NCBI GenBank assembly: GCA_964410015.1
Contig: CAYPFV010000066.1
Span: 1 to 16,269, forward strand
DNA length: 16,269 nt
Source of the DNA: SKVR01 sp964410015
GTDB lineage: Bacteria > Bacteroidota > Bacteroidia > Bacteroidales > UBA7960
Direction of reading: 5' to 3'
This document shows positions 1 through 7,791 of the stretch, one piece after another. The translations under genes and the position numbers were made by a program. The notes under the pieces are model-generated. The model was given only the letters and a program-made list of their open reading frames with translations, was not told the DNA's origin and searched no databases. Position 1 is the stretch's first letter; each line of letters begins with the position of its first letter.

Positions 1-1004
1 GGGCAAAACTCCCGTTTGGTTATTTCAAAACAGACTATAATGTTCGGTGCTACTATAGAAATGGTAGTTGGGGGGAGTTGGAAGTATCTTCCTCTGAGTA
101 TATAAATATTCACATGGCAGCTACTTGTTTACATTATGGGCAGGAAGCATTTGAAGGAATGAAAGCTTACAGGGGAAAAGATGGTAAAATAAGAATTTTC
201 AGATGGAAAGACAATGCAGCCCGTTTAAAAAGCTCTTCGCAGGGAATATTGATGGCAGAAGTACCCGAAGATATGTTTTTTGAGACTGTTAAAAAGACCG
301 TGTTGCTAAATGCAAAGTACGTTCCACCTTATGGTCATGGTGCTGCTTTGTATATCCGTCCTTTGTTGCTCGGAACAGGTGTTCAGGTAGGGGTAAATCC
401 AGCCGATGAGTATCTGTTTATGGTTTTTGTAGGTCCGGTAGGGCCTTATTTCAAAGAAGGTTTTAATCCTGTATCGATGCAGATTGTCAGGGATATAGAC
501 CGGGCAGCACCACTTGGAACAGGCAACATAAAAGTAGGTGGTAATTATGCCGGAAGTCTGAGAGCCAGCGAAAGAGCAAAAAAAGAGGGGTTTGCCGCTG
601 TTTTGTTTTTAGAAGCCAAGGAGAAAAAATATATTGATGAGGCAGGTCCGGCAAACTTTTTTGCTATCAAGGGAAATAAGTACATCACTCCTAAATCCGA
701 ATCAATCCTGCCATCTATTACCAATAAAAGTTTGATGCAATTGGCTACAGATATGGGAATGGAAGTGGAAAGACGTGCTGTTGATGTTGATGAACTGGCT
801 GATTTTGACGAAGTAGGTGCTTGTGGTACAGCTGCCATCATTTCGCCAATAAAGAGAATTGTTGATCGAGATTCGCAAAAGGTTTATGAATTCTGTAAAG
901 ATGGAAAAGCAGGACCTGTTTCAAGGCAATTGTTCAAAAAACTTCAGGATATCCAGTATGGTGAGATTGAAGATCAGCACAATTGGGTCACCTTGTTAGA
1001 ATAA
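1..1004 (+). CDS. ilvE: Branched-chain amino acid aminotransferase, 5' end missing
   Basis: A PLP enzyme of fold-type IV that exchanges the amino group between glutamate and the keto acids of leucine, isoleucine and valine in the cytoplasm. The reading frame is open from the window edge (first whole codon at 3) and reads through KLPFGYFKTDY before the TTG at 78, so the TTG is an internal Leu and the true start lies upstream. About 333 residues are visible, against roughly 340-360 for the family, so only a few are lost. Visible family signatures are HYGQEAFEGMKAYRG near the N-terminus, NIKVGGNYAGS with the likely PLP lysine encoded at 531-533, GPANFFAIKG, and GTAAIISPI near the C-terminus. A terminator-like hairpin follows 30 bases after the stop. 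The gene points toward the minus-strand sugar cluster. Family assignment is secure; substrate preference is known from the family only. Confidence 0.95.
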   Translation, partial: AKLPFGYFKTDYNVRCYYRNGSWGELEVSSSEYINIHMAATCLHYGQEAFEGMKAYRGKDGKIRIFRWKDNAARLKSSSQGILMAEVPEDMFFETVKKTVLLNAKYVPPYGHGAALYIRPLLLGTGVQVGVNPADEYLFMVFVGPVGPYFKEGFNPVSMQIVRDIDRAAPLGTGNIKVGGNYAGSLRASERAKKEGFAAVLFLEAKEKKYIDEAGPANFFAIKGNKYITPKSESILPSITNKSLMQLATDMGMEVERRAVDVDELADFDEVGACGTAAIISPIKRIVDRDSQKVYEFCKDGKAGPVSRQLFKKLQDIQYGEIEDQHNWVTLLE

Positions 1005-1035
1005 ACTATACTCAATAAATGGATTGCAGATATAT

Positions 1036-1071
1036 AAAGGGGATGGGGGTTTTACCTTCAACCCCTTTTTT
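1036..1071 (+). terminator. Probable intrinsic terminator of ilvE
   Basis: AAAGGGG (1036-1042) can pair with CCCCTTT (1062-1068). An alternative inner stem is GGGGTT (1046-1051) with AACCCC (1060-1065), followed by six T (1066-1071). It lies 31 bases after the ilvE stop, between convergent genes. The two pairings are mutually exclusive; either gives a GC-rich stem before a T run. Confidence 0.6.
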
Positions 1072-1120
1072 GAAAAGGAGCAATTTTTGTTTCCGGTTTT
1101 TTCAGCACATTTTTTTGATT

Positions 1121-1145
1121 TTTTCCTGCCTGCAAGGCAGGAAAA
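1121..1145. repeat. Perfect 11-bp inverted repeat with 3-base loop
   Basis: TTTTCCTGCCT (1121-1131) and AGGCAGGAAAA (1135-1145) are exact reverse complements separated by GCA. It sits between the convergent ilvE and PHP-phosphatase genes. T runs lie on the 5' side of the stem on both strands rather than the 3' side, so it is not a classic intrinsic terminator. Its form (CCTGCC...GGCAGG with A/T flanks) resembles small dispersed palindromes common in Bacteroidetes intergenic DNA; that resemblance is from memory and untested. Confidence 0.7.
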
Positions 1146-1215
1146 GAAAAGATATGCAATTTATGATATAATTTGATAATCTGTATTGATAGTAATAAGA
1201 TACGGTAAGACGACC

Positions 1216-1956
1216 TTACAAAAGATGATTTTTGATGTTTCCGCTTTGCAATAGTTTGTCGAGATAAGGTTCGTAAAGGCTTTTCTTCAACAGATTGAGA
1301 TAATGAAAATTGTGAAGGTCGCTTCCTATCAGATCAATCATATTGGCATCGATAAGCTTTTGTGCCATTTTCCTCACTTCTTCTGAATAATGACCTGTAA
1401 GCGAGGTAATATTGAGTTGAAATAAAAATCCCCGGTGTTTTAATTCCTGATATTTATACATGTCGTTATGCCAGAAAAGATACCTTTCAGGATGTGCTAA
1501 AATGATCTTATAACCTTTGACCTGCATATCGAAACTTAACTCATACAGATAGGGAGGTACTCCAAAATATGACAATTCCACCAAAACATGTTTATGGCTG
1601 AATGTCATGATTTTGTTTTCTTTTAATAAAATTTTAAACCCGTCATCGATAAGATATTCTGCTGCCCCAACAATTTCAATATCAATTTTTTTTCTTTGTA
1701 GTTGCTCGCGCACTCCTTCCAGTCCTTTTTCAATGATTTCAGGGGTATTTTTATAGAAATCAATCATGATGTGGGGGGTGGTAATTAATTTTTTGTATCC
1801 CAGATTACTCATTTCCCTTATGAGTTCCACGCTGGTTGTCATGTCAGGCGATCCATCATCAATACCCGGTACCAGATGCGAATGCATGTCGGTAACCAGT
1901 GCAGATATATCAACGGGTTTTGATAATTTTTTCCTTTTGAATAACCTGTCAAACAT
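1216..1956 (-). CDS. CpsB/YwqE-like PHP-domain tyrosine-protein phosphatase
   Basis: A 246-residue protein of the PHP superfamily. Relatives (CpsB of streptococci, YwqE of Bacillus) are metal-dependent phosphatases that remove phosphate from the tyrosine-rich tail of the polysaccharide export kinase. The metal-binding motifs are all present: DMHSHLVPGIDDG near residues 23-35 (His25 and His27), TTPH with His62, AHPERY in the middle, and GSDLHN near the C-terminus. Length is normal for the family. No signal peptide, so it should be cytoplasmic. It is the last gene of the minus-strand sugar cluster, 145 bases after rfbB, with a promoter-like box in that gap, so it may be partly independent. The partner Wzc-type kinase is not in the window. 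The fold is secure; phosphatase activity on a capsule kinase is inferred from family and location. Confidence 0.85.
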   Translation of the reverse strand: MFDRLFKRKKLSKPVDISALVTDMHSHLVPGIDDGSPDMTTSVELIREMSNLGYKKLITTPHIMIDFYKNTPEIIEKGLEGVREQLQRKKIDIEIVGAAEYLIDDGFKILLKENKIMTFSHKHVLVELSYFGVPPYLYELSFDMQVKGYKIILAHPERYLFWHNDMYKYQELKHRGFLFQLNITSLTGHYSEEVRKMAQKLIDANMIDLIGSDLHNFHYLNLLKKSLYEPYLDKLLQSGNIKNHLL

Positions 1957-2053
1957 ATAGTATTAACAATTAAAATGTTTCGTAAATAATTACCTCATTG
2001 GTTTTTGCGAATATTCTATTTAAATATAGATAATCACTATTTGTTTAATTTCA

Positions 2054-2061
2054 CAAAAATA
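2054..2061 (-). promoter_or_regulatory. Possible -7 promoter box before the PHP phosphatase gene
   Basis: On the minus strand this reads TATTTTTG, an exact match to the Bacteroidetes -7 consensus TAnnTTTG, about 100 bases before the start codon at 1956. No convincing TTG -33 element is seen at the usual distance. In AT-rich DNA such a match can arise by chance. Confidence 0.3.
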
Positions 2062-2101
2062 AAAATTTGAAAGATATGCTGATTGATATTGGAAAGTTTA
2101 A

Positions 2102-3151
2102 CTATCTTTTCTCGTATTGTTCTTTGTAATAACGCTGATAATCGCCAGAAGTTATCCGTTCCATCCATTTTTTATTTTCAAGGTACCAATCCACGGTCTT
2201 TTCCAACCCTTCTTCAAACTGCAGTGATGGAACCCAACCCAACTCATTTTTAAGTTTGGAGGCATCAATGGCATATCTGAGATCATGCCCTGCCCTGTCT
2301 TTTACATAAGTAATCAGCTGAGCAGAACTACCTGGTTTACGCGATAATTTTCTGTCCATAATTTCACACAAAACCTTTATCAGGTCAATGTTTTTCCATT
2401 CATTATGACCACCAATATTATAGGTTTCACCGTTTTTTCCTTCATGATAAATTAAGTCGATAGCCTGGGCATGATCAATCACAAACAACCAGTCTCTGAT
2501 GTTTTCTCCCTTTCCGTAAACCGGTAATGGTTTATTATTTATGATGTTGTTGATAAACAAAGGAAGTAATTTTTCCGGGAATTGATAAGGCCCGTAATTA
2601 TTAGAGCAATTTGATATAACAACAGGCAAGTTGTAGGTATGGTACCATGCTCTGACAAAATGATCGCTTGCTGCTTTGGATGCCGAATAAGGACTTCTGG
2701 GGTCGTAGGCTGTGGTTTCTTCAAATAAACCCTCTTCACCCAACGAACCGTATACCTCGTCGGTTGACACATGATAAAACCTTTTTCCAGATGTGTCTTT
2801 CCATTGCTGGCGGGCAGCATTCAGCAGGTTAACGGTTCCGGTAACATTGGTGTTTACAAACTCCATCGGATTGGCAATAGAGCGGTCGACATGACTTTCA
2901 GCTGCCAAATGTATAACTCCATCAAAATGATATTTTTCAAAAAGATCGAAAACCTGTTTGGCATTGGTAATATCACCTTTTTGAAAAGCATAATTGGGCG
3001 CATTTTCAATGTCTGTTAAATTCTCAAGGTTTCCGGCATATGTGAGTTTATCAAGATTGACTATCTGATAGTCCTGATATTTTTTTACAAATAGCCTTAC
3101 TACGTGCGATCCAATAAATCCGGCGCCACCTGTTATCAAAATACTTTTCAT
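2102..3151 (-). CDS. rfbB: dTDP-glucose 4,6-dehydratase
   Basis: Converts dTDP-glucose to dTDP-4-keto-6-deoxyglucose, the precursor of dTDP-rhamnose and other 6-deoxy sugars, in the cytoplasm with bound NAD. At 349 residues it has the usual length. It is an extended short-chain dehydrogenase: GGAGFIGSH at residues 8-16 binds NAD, AAESHVDRS follows near 83-91, the dehydratase triad Thr130-Asp131-Glu132 is present, and the catalytic pair is Tyr155/Lys159 in YSASK. NNYGPYQFPEKLLP, typical of RfbB, follows. The partners rfbA, rfbC and rfbD are not next to it, so the end product cannot be stated. It lies 253 bases downstream of galE on the same strand; that gap carries an inverted repeat but no exact promoter box. 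Confidence 0.95.
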   Translation of the reverse strand: MKSILITGGAGFIGSHVVRLFVKKYQDYQIVNLDKLTYAGNLENLTDIENAPNYAFQKGDITNAKQVFDLFEKYHFDGVIHLAAESHVDRSIANPMEFVNTNVTGTVNLLNAARQQWKDTSGKRFYHVSTDEVYGSLGEEGLFEETTAYDPRSPYSASKAASDHFVRAWYHTYNLPVVISNCSNNYGPYQFPEKLLPLFINNIINNKPLPVYGKGENIRDWLFVIDHAQAIDLIYHEGKNGETYNIGGHNEWKNIDLIKVLCEIMDRKLSRKPGSSAQLITYVKDRAGHDLRYAIDASKLKNELGWVPSLQFEEGLEKTVDWYLENKKWMERITSGDYQRYYKEQYEKR

Positions 3152-3188
3152 CCGTAAATAATTTGTAGGTTAAGGTCGGATGGAACTT

Positions 3189-3229
3189 CATGTTTGCTAT
3201 TGGGTGTTTGTGTTTGATTCGCAAACATG
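3189..3229. repeat. 9-bp inverted repeat in the leader of rfbB
   Basis: CATGTTTGC (3189-3197) is exactly reverse-complementary to GCAAACATG (3221-3229), with 23 bases between. It lies 38-78 bases before the rfbB start, in the 253-base galE-rfbB gap. There is no T run on either strand's 3' side, so a terminator is unlikely. It could be a protein-binding dyad or an mRNA hairpin. Nothing else clear is seen in this gap. Confidence 0.5.
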
Positions 3230-3404
3230 TTCGTTTCATCATTGAATTTTTTTATGATTAAAGAATATTGTATTATCACTAAAATTCCTGGTTTATTTTC
3301 TCAGGAAAGGGAGTAAGAATTCAGTTACAATTTACCTGTGATTATCATTTCAGTATTCCTGGTGCATCACAAAGTATAATTCATCTTAGTTCTATATTTC
3401 CTGA

Positions 3405-4439
3405 TCAGGATTTGATGATTCCTTGTTTTAGGTTTTTTTCCCATTCCCAGGCGGAGCGAAGCATTTCTTCTGCTCCCAGTTCTGCTTTCCAACCGAGTAC
3501 ATTGTTGGCTTTTTGGGTATCTGCCCATACCTGTTCCACGTCTCCTGGTCTTCTGTCGGTAATGATGTAATTAAGTTTTACCTTGTTCACTTCTTCGAAA
3601 GTTTTCACCAATTCCAGAACCGAATAACCGTTTCCTGTGCCCAGGTTAAAAACCTCAAAGGGATCAGATGTTTTTTTATTCAATAGTCTTTCCACTGCAA
3701 TCACATGCGCTTTTGCAAGGTCAACCACATGTATATAATCCCTTATGCAGCTGCCATCGGGTGTGTTATAGTCATCGCCAAAAACTTTGAGTTGTTCGCG
3801 TTTGCCAATGGCTGTTTGTGTGATAAAAGGTACCAGATTGTTGGGAATTCCGATGGGCAGCTCGCCAATAAGTGCTGATGGGTGTGCGCCAATGGGATTA
3901 AAATAACGCAAAGAGATTGCCTTCGTTTCATTTTTATACACTACATCGGCAATGATCTCTTCTGATATTTGTTTTGTATTTCCGTAAGGAGAAATGGCTT
4001 TCTGAATTGGTGCATTTTCTGAAACGGGTAGTTTTTCGGGTTGACCGTAAACGGTGCATGAAGAAGAAAAAACCAGGTTGCGGCATTGATATTCGTCCAT
4101 TGCTTCTAAAAGATTCATCAAGGAAACCAGGTTGTTTCGGTAATACTTCAAAGGCAATTCCGTAGATTCTCCCACTGCTTTATAAGCAGCAAAATGAATG
4201 ACCCCTTCAATATCATTATGCGTTTTAAAAAAATTATCGAGGGCAGGTTTGTCAGAAATATCAAATTCAGAAAAATCAGGACGAATGCCTGTTATCTTTT
4301 CTATCTGATCCAATATCTGAATGGTAGAATTGGAAAGATTATCAATGATGCATACTTCATATCCTGAGTTTTGCAGTTCAACAACTGTGTGTGAACCAAT
4401 ATACCCGGTTCCGCCTGTAACTAAAATTTTTTTCGCCAT
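3405..4439 (-). CDS. galE: UDP-glucose 4-epimerase
   Basis: Interconverts UDP-glucose and UDP-galactose (and in some members the N-acetyl forms) using tightly bound NAD. The protein has 344 residues, normal for GalE. GGTGYIGSHT at residues 9-18 is the NAD motif, FSSSCTVYG near 124-131 holds the catalytic serine region, and PYGNTK near 151-156 gives the Tyr/Lys pair. RYFNPIGAHPS and FNLGTGNGYSVLE are characteristic of GalE rather than of other epimerases. It starts 17 bases after the stop of the UDP-sugar dehydrogenase gene, so the two are almost surely cotranscribed. In this setting it most likely supplies galactose-type donors for a surface polysaccharide. Whether it also accepts UDP-GlcNAc cannot be read from motifs alone. 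Confidence 0.95.
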   Translation of the reverse strand: MAKKILVTGGTGYIGSHTVVELQNSGYEVCIIDNLSNSTIQILDQIEKITGIRPDFSEFDISDKPALDNFFKTHNDIEGVIHFAAYKAVGESTELPLKYYRNNLVSLMNLLEAMDEYQCRNLVFSSSCTVYGQPEKLPVSENAPIQKAISPYGNTKQISEEIIADVVYKNETKAISLRYFNPIGAHPSALIGELPIGIPNNLVPFITQTAIGKREQLKVFGDDYNTPDGSCIRDYIHVVDLAKAHVIAVERLLNKKTSDPFEVFNLGTGNGYSVLELVKTFEEVNKVKLNYIITDRRPGDVEQVWADTQKANNVLGWKAELGAEEMLRSAWEWEKNLKQGIIKS

Positions 4440-4456
4440 TTCTGTTGTTTTTTGTT

Positions 4457-5758
4457 TTATAAACTCCAGTAATCCAAATCTTTGATTTTATTCCGGAAAA
4501 TACCTTTGATATCAACCAGGATGGGATTTTTAACATTTTTCATCATATTCTTCAGGTCGTCTTCCGTCAGTTTCATATATTCTTCATGGTTGACCGCTAC
4601 CACAACAGCATCATAATTGTCTGCTGTTTTTTCGCTCAACTCAAATCCATATTCATGTTTCAGTTCTTTGGGATCAGCGTACGGATCAACAATATCGAGA
4701 CTTACACCGTAACTACTTAACTCTGAAATTACATCGGCAACTTTTGAGTTTCTGATGTCGCTGACATTTTCCTTAAAAGTTACACCCAGAATCAGCACTT
4801 TTGATTCCTGAATATTTTTCCCTGCGGCAATGAGTTTTTTCACCAATTGTTTTGCTGTATAAAATCCCATGCTGTCATTTACAAATCTTCCGCTATTGAT
4901 GATCTGAGGATGGTATCTGAACTCTTTTGCTTTATAGACCAGATAGTAAGGATCTACCCCTATGCAATGTCCACCTACAAGGCCTGGAAAGAATTTCAAA
5001 AAGTTCCATTTTGTCCCGGCGGCTTCAAGTACATCATAAGTATTGATGCCCATCCGGTTAAAAATAATAGAAAGTTCATTCATCAACCCTATGTTTACAT
5101 CGCGTTGAGTATTTTCAATAATCTTTGCTGCTTCGGCAACTTTGATGGATGGTGCGCGGTGCACGCCAGCTTCAACAATAAGTTCATAAGTTTTCGCAAT
5201 GTTGTCCAGGGAAATCTCATCGCAGCCTGAAACTACTTTGGTGATGGTTTTAATGGTATGTTTCTTGTCTCCAGGATTAATTCTTTCGGGGGAAAAACCA
5301 ACTTTAAAATCCTCGCCACATTTTAATCCGCTTTCCTGCTCCAGTATAGGAATACAATCTTCTTCTGTACAACCGGGGTATACGGTAGATTCGTAAACTA
5401 CGTAGTCTCCTCTTTTTAATGCTTTTCCAACAGCATGAGATGCAGATAAAACGGGTCTGAGGTCGGGGAGGTTATGGTCGTCTATGGGGGTAGGTACACC
5501 AACGACATGAAAATTTGCTAATTTCAGATCAGCCGGATTAGAGGTAAACTGAATATCGCAACCTTCAAAGTCCTTACTTTCCAACTCTTCACTGGGGTCT
5601 ATATGATTGCGCATTTTTTCTACCCGGTCTTCTTTAATATCGAAACCCACTACCTGAATTTTTCTTGCAAATTCCAGTGCTATGGGCAAACCTACATAAC
5701 CCAAACCTATCACAGAAAGTTTGGCATCTTTGCTGAGTAATCTTTCGTAAATGTTCAT
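4457..5758 (-). CDS. tviB: UDP-N-acetyl-hexosamine 6-dehydrogenase, TviB/WbpO type
   Basis: An NAD-dependent dehydrogenase that oxidises C6 of a UDP-N-acetylhexosamine to the uronic acid in two steps. The protein is 433 residues with the usual three-domain plan: a Rossmann domain starting GLGYVGLP (residues 18-25), a central helix region with Lys211 in VAEAAK, and a C-terminal UDP-binding domain beginning near LILGVTFKENVSDIRNSK. The catalytic cysteine is Cys265 in GGHCIGVDPYY. VPTPID plus YESTVYPGCTEE resemble TviB and WbpO more than WbpA. Substrate could be UDP-GlcNAc or UDP-GalNAc; the neighbouring WbpD/WbpE-like genes favour UDP-GlcNAc. It lies 55 bases after the acetyltransferase gene and 17 before galE, consistent with one operon. 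Confidence 0.9.
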   Translation of the reverse strand: MNIYERLLSKDAKLSVIGLGYVGLPIALEFARKIQVVGFDIKEDRVEKMRNHIDPSEELESKDFEGCDIQFTSNPADLKLANFHVVGVPTPIDDHNLPDLRPVLSASHAVGKALKRGDYVVYESTVYPGCTEEDCIPILEQESGLKCGEDFKVGFSPERINPGDKKHTIKTITKVVSGCDEISLDNIAKTYELIVEAGVHRAPSIKVAEAAKIIENTQRDVNIGLMNELSIIFNRMGINTYDVLEAAGTKWNFLKFFPGLVGGHCIGVDPYYLVYKAKEFRYHPQIINSGRFVNDSMGFYTAKQLVKKLIAAGKNIQESKVLILGVTFKENVSDIRNSKVADVISELSSYGVSLDIVDPYADPKELKHEYGFELSEKTADNYDAVVVAVNHEEYMKLTEDDLKNMMKNVKNPILVDIKGIFRNKIKDLDYWSL

Positions 5759-5813
5759 GATTTAAAACTTATAAAATGTTGATTGATTAATTTTCCCGAG
5801 AATCGTAGTTTTT

Positions 5814-6407
5814 TTAAACTATTTTCCCTTTTACTTTCGATATTTGATTATTCTTTAATTCGTATTTTTCTCCACTTTCCGGACAAACCGCTATGTTATT
5901 TTCATCAAATTTCAATCTGTGACCGTATTCGCTCATCCATCCAATATGTTTGGAGGGGTTTCCCACAACGAGCGCATAGTCAGGCACATCCTTAATAACA
6001 ACTGCTCCGGCGCCGATAAAACAATATCGGCCCAATTCAATTCCACAAACAATAGTTGCGTTAGCACCAATAGTTGCCCCTTTTCTTACCAGTGTTTTGG
6101 CGTACTGATCTTTTCTGTTTACACCACTGCGCGGATTGATAACATTGGTGAAAACCATGGAAGGACCCATGAAAACATCGTCTTCACAAATTACACCGGT
6201 ATAAACAGATACATTATTTTGAACTTTGTTGTTGTTGCCCAGTACAACATCAGGAGATATAACCACATTTTGCCCCAGGTTGCAATTTTTTCCTATTTTG
6301 CAACCAGTCATAATGTGACTAAAATGCCAGATTTTTGTCCCTTCGCCTATTTGGCAACCTTCGTCAATAACCGCTGTTTCATGGTGAAAAAAATCTTTTT
6401 TTTCCAT
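5814..6407 (-). CDS. wbpD: WbpD-like UDP-amino-uronate N-acetyltransferase
   Basis: A left-handed beta-helix acetyltransferase expected to transfer acetyl from acetyl-CoA to the 3-amino group of UDP-2-acetamido-3-amino-2,3-dideoxyglucuronate. At 197 residues it is close to the family's about 190. Hexapeptide-repeat turns run from about residue 11 to 150 (IGEGTKIWHFSHI, IGKNCNLGQNV, LGNNNKVQNNVSVY, IGANATIVCGIELG). The segment FTNVINPRSGVNRK is a WbpD/WlbB hallmark. The C-terminal tail continues with VCPESGEKYEL, seen in this subgroup. It starts 38 bases after the aminotransferase stop, matching the pathway pairing of the two enzymes. Assignment rests on motif recognition; the exact sugar stereochemistry is not readable. 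Confidence 0.88.
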   Translation of the reverse strand: MEKKDFFHHETAVIDEGCQIGEGTKIWHFSHIMTGCKIGKNCNLGQNVVISPDVVLGNNNKVQNNVSVYTGVICEDDVFMGPSMVFTNVINPRSGVNRKDQYAKTLVRKGATIGANATIVCGIELGRYCFIGAGAVVIKDVPDYALVVGNPSKHIGWMSEYGHRLKFDENNIAVCPESGEKYELKNNQISKVKGKIV

Positions 6408-6445
6408 TTTTTTGAATTATAATTTTTTTTGTCTCATTTATGCTG

Positions 6446-7579
6446 TTATGATTTTTCCAGATATTCAAGCAGATTATGTGTGATGTATTCCTGTTGTTCT
6501 TCGTCCAGTTCGGTATGCATTGGCAGGGAAAGAACTGTTTTGCTGAGCATTTCTGTAACCGGGAAATCTCCTTCTTTATATCTGGGGTCAATATATGCTT
6601 TCTGCATGTGCATAGGAACCGGGTAATAGATCATGGCGGGTATTCCTTTTTCACCAAGGTATTTCTGAGCTTTAAACTGATCGAGCCCGTCAATTTTCAG
6701 GGTATATTGGTGAAAAACGTGCGTAGAGAAACTACTTCTTGCGGGTATAGTAATTCTTGGATGATCTTTCAGTATCTGGTCATAAAAGCATGCGGCTTTT
6801 CTTCTGGCAGCAGCGTATTGATCGAGTTTTCTTAATTTAACCCTTAAAATAGCTGCCTGAACAGAATCCAGGCGAGAATTTACACCAACAGAATCATGGT
6901 AATACCTTACTTCCATACCATGATTAACTACCACTCTTAGTTTTTCTGCCAGTTCATCACTTTGGGTAAATATTGCTCCTCCATCGCCATATGCACCCAG
7001 ATTTTTCGAAGGAAAAAAAGATGTACATCCTATGGTACCTAAAGTGCCGGCTTTTTGTTTGCTGCCATCTTCGAACTTGTAATCGGCACCAATCGCCTGA
7101 GCATTGTCTTCAATAATATAAAGATTATGCTTTTCGGCCAGCTTTAGCAAAGGTTCCATGTGTGCACACTGCCCAAACAGATGCACTGGTACAATGGCTT
7201 TGGTTTTGCTTGTTATGGCTTTTTCAACACTCTCAGGATCAATATTAAAAGTATCGGGTAAAACATCAACCAAAACTGGTTTGAGCCCTAGCAGGGCAAT
7301 TACTTCAACTGTGGCAACAAAAGTAAAGGAGGTTGTAATAATCTCATCGCCCGGTTTCAGATTTAGTGCCATCATGGCTACCTGCAAAGCATCTGTTCCG
7401 TTTGCGCATGGTATTACATGTTTTACGTTAAGGTAGTTTTCAAGGTCTTTTTGAAAGTTTTTCACCTCACTGCCATTAATGTATTGAGTTGAACGGATCA
7501 CTTCCAGTACAGCTTTATCGATTTCGGGCTGTATTTTCTCATATTGGCTTTTAAGGTCAACCATATGAATTTGTCTCAT
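6446..7579 (-). CDS. wbpE: WbpE-like sugar-nucleotide aminotransferase (DegT/DnrJ/EryC1/StrS family)
   Basis: A PLP enzyme expected to aminate C3 of a UDP-2-acetamido-3-keto-hexuronate using glutamate. It has 377 residues. The family markers are CANGTDALQ near 58-66, HLFGQCA near 133-139, Asp158 in IEDNAQ, the PLP lysine Lys192 in FFPSKNLG followed by YGDGGAIFT, and HGMEVRYYHDSVGVNSRLD. These follow WbpE of Pseudomonas aeruginosa closely as remembered. The start at 7579 gives MRQIHMVDLK; an internal ATG at 7564 would give MVDLK, which is also a common family start. It is the first gene of the six-gene minus-strand run, with a promoter box 52-59 bases upstream. The 3-keto substrate normally needs a WbpB-type oxidase, which is absent here. 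Confidence 0.9.
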   Translation of the reverse strand: MRQIHMVDLKSQYEKIQPEIDKAVLEVIRSTQYINGSEVKNFQKDLENYLNVKHVIPCANGTDALQVAMMALNLKPGDEIITTSFTFVATVEVIALLGLKPVLVDVLPDTFNIDPESVEKAITSKTKAIVPVHLFGQCAHMEPLLKLAEKHNLYIIEDNAQAIGADYKFEDGSKQKAGTLGTIGCTSFFPSKNLGAYGDGGAIFTQSDELAEKLRVVVNHGMEVRYYHDSVGVNSRLDSVQAAILRVKLRKLDQYAAARRKAACFYDQILKDHPRITIPARSSFSTHVFHQYTLKIDGLDQFKAQKYLGEKGIPAMIYYPVPMHMQKAYIDPRYKEGDFPVTEMLSKTVLSLPMHTELDEEQQEYITHNLLEYLEKS

Positions 7580-7630
7580 CTAAAGGAAAAGGATTTAAGG
7601 TTAGTAGTTTGACTTTTATTTAATGTGATG

Positions 7631-7638
7631 CAAAGATA
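7631..7638 (-). promoter_or_regulatory. -7 promoter box for the nucleotide-sugar operon
   Basis: On the minus strand the site reads TATCTTTG, an exact and very typical Bacteroidetes -7 element (TAnnTTTG). A TTG lies upstream (7654-7656 on the complement) but with only 15 bases of spacer, shorter than the usual about 19-21. Transcription would start near 7625, giving a leader of about 45 bases before the aminotransferase start at 7579. Confidence 0.6.
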
Positions 7639-7791
7639 TAAAGATTTACTATGCAAGAAGGGTAACTATGCGGGGTGGATATAAAAATCTGAAAAAAACT
7701 TAACCTGAATCTGGAAATCATACAAAAACGCCTTTAAAACAATCGCTTAACTACATTTTTGCTGAAAATATTTTTAAACATTACCATCTGT

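Noticed and set aside
78..80. TTG as the start of the aminotransferase
   Set aside because: The frame is open to the window edge and the upstream residues match the family N-terminus, so the gene simply begins before the window.
4847..5230. A 127-codon plus-strand open frame opposite the UDP-sugar dehydrogenase gene
   Set aside because: Antisense shadow of a well-supported gene; no coherent protein features.
5919..6422. A 167-codon plus-strand open frame opposite the acetyltransferase gene
   Set aside because: It is antisense to a clear WbpD-like gene with complete hexapeptide repeats; its product has no domain-like features.
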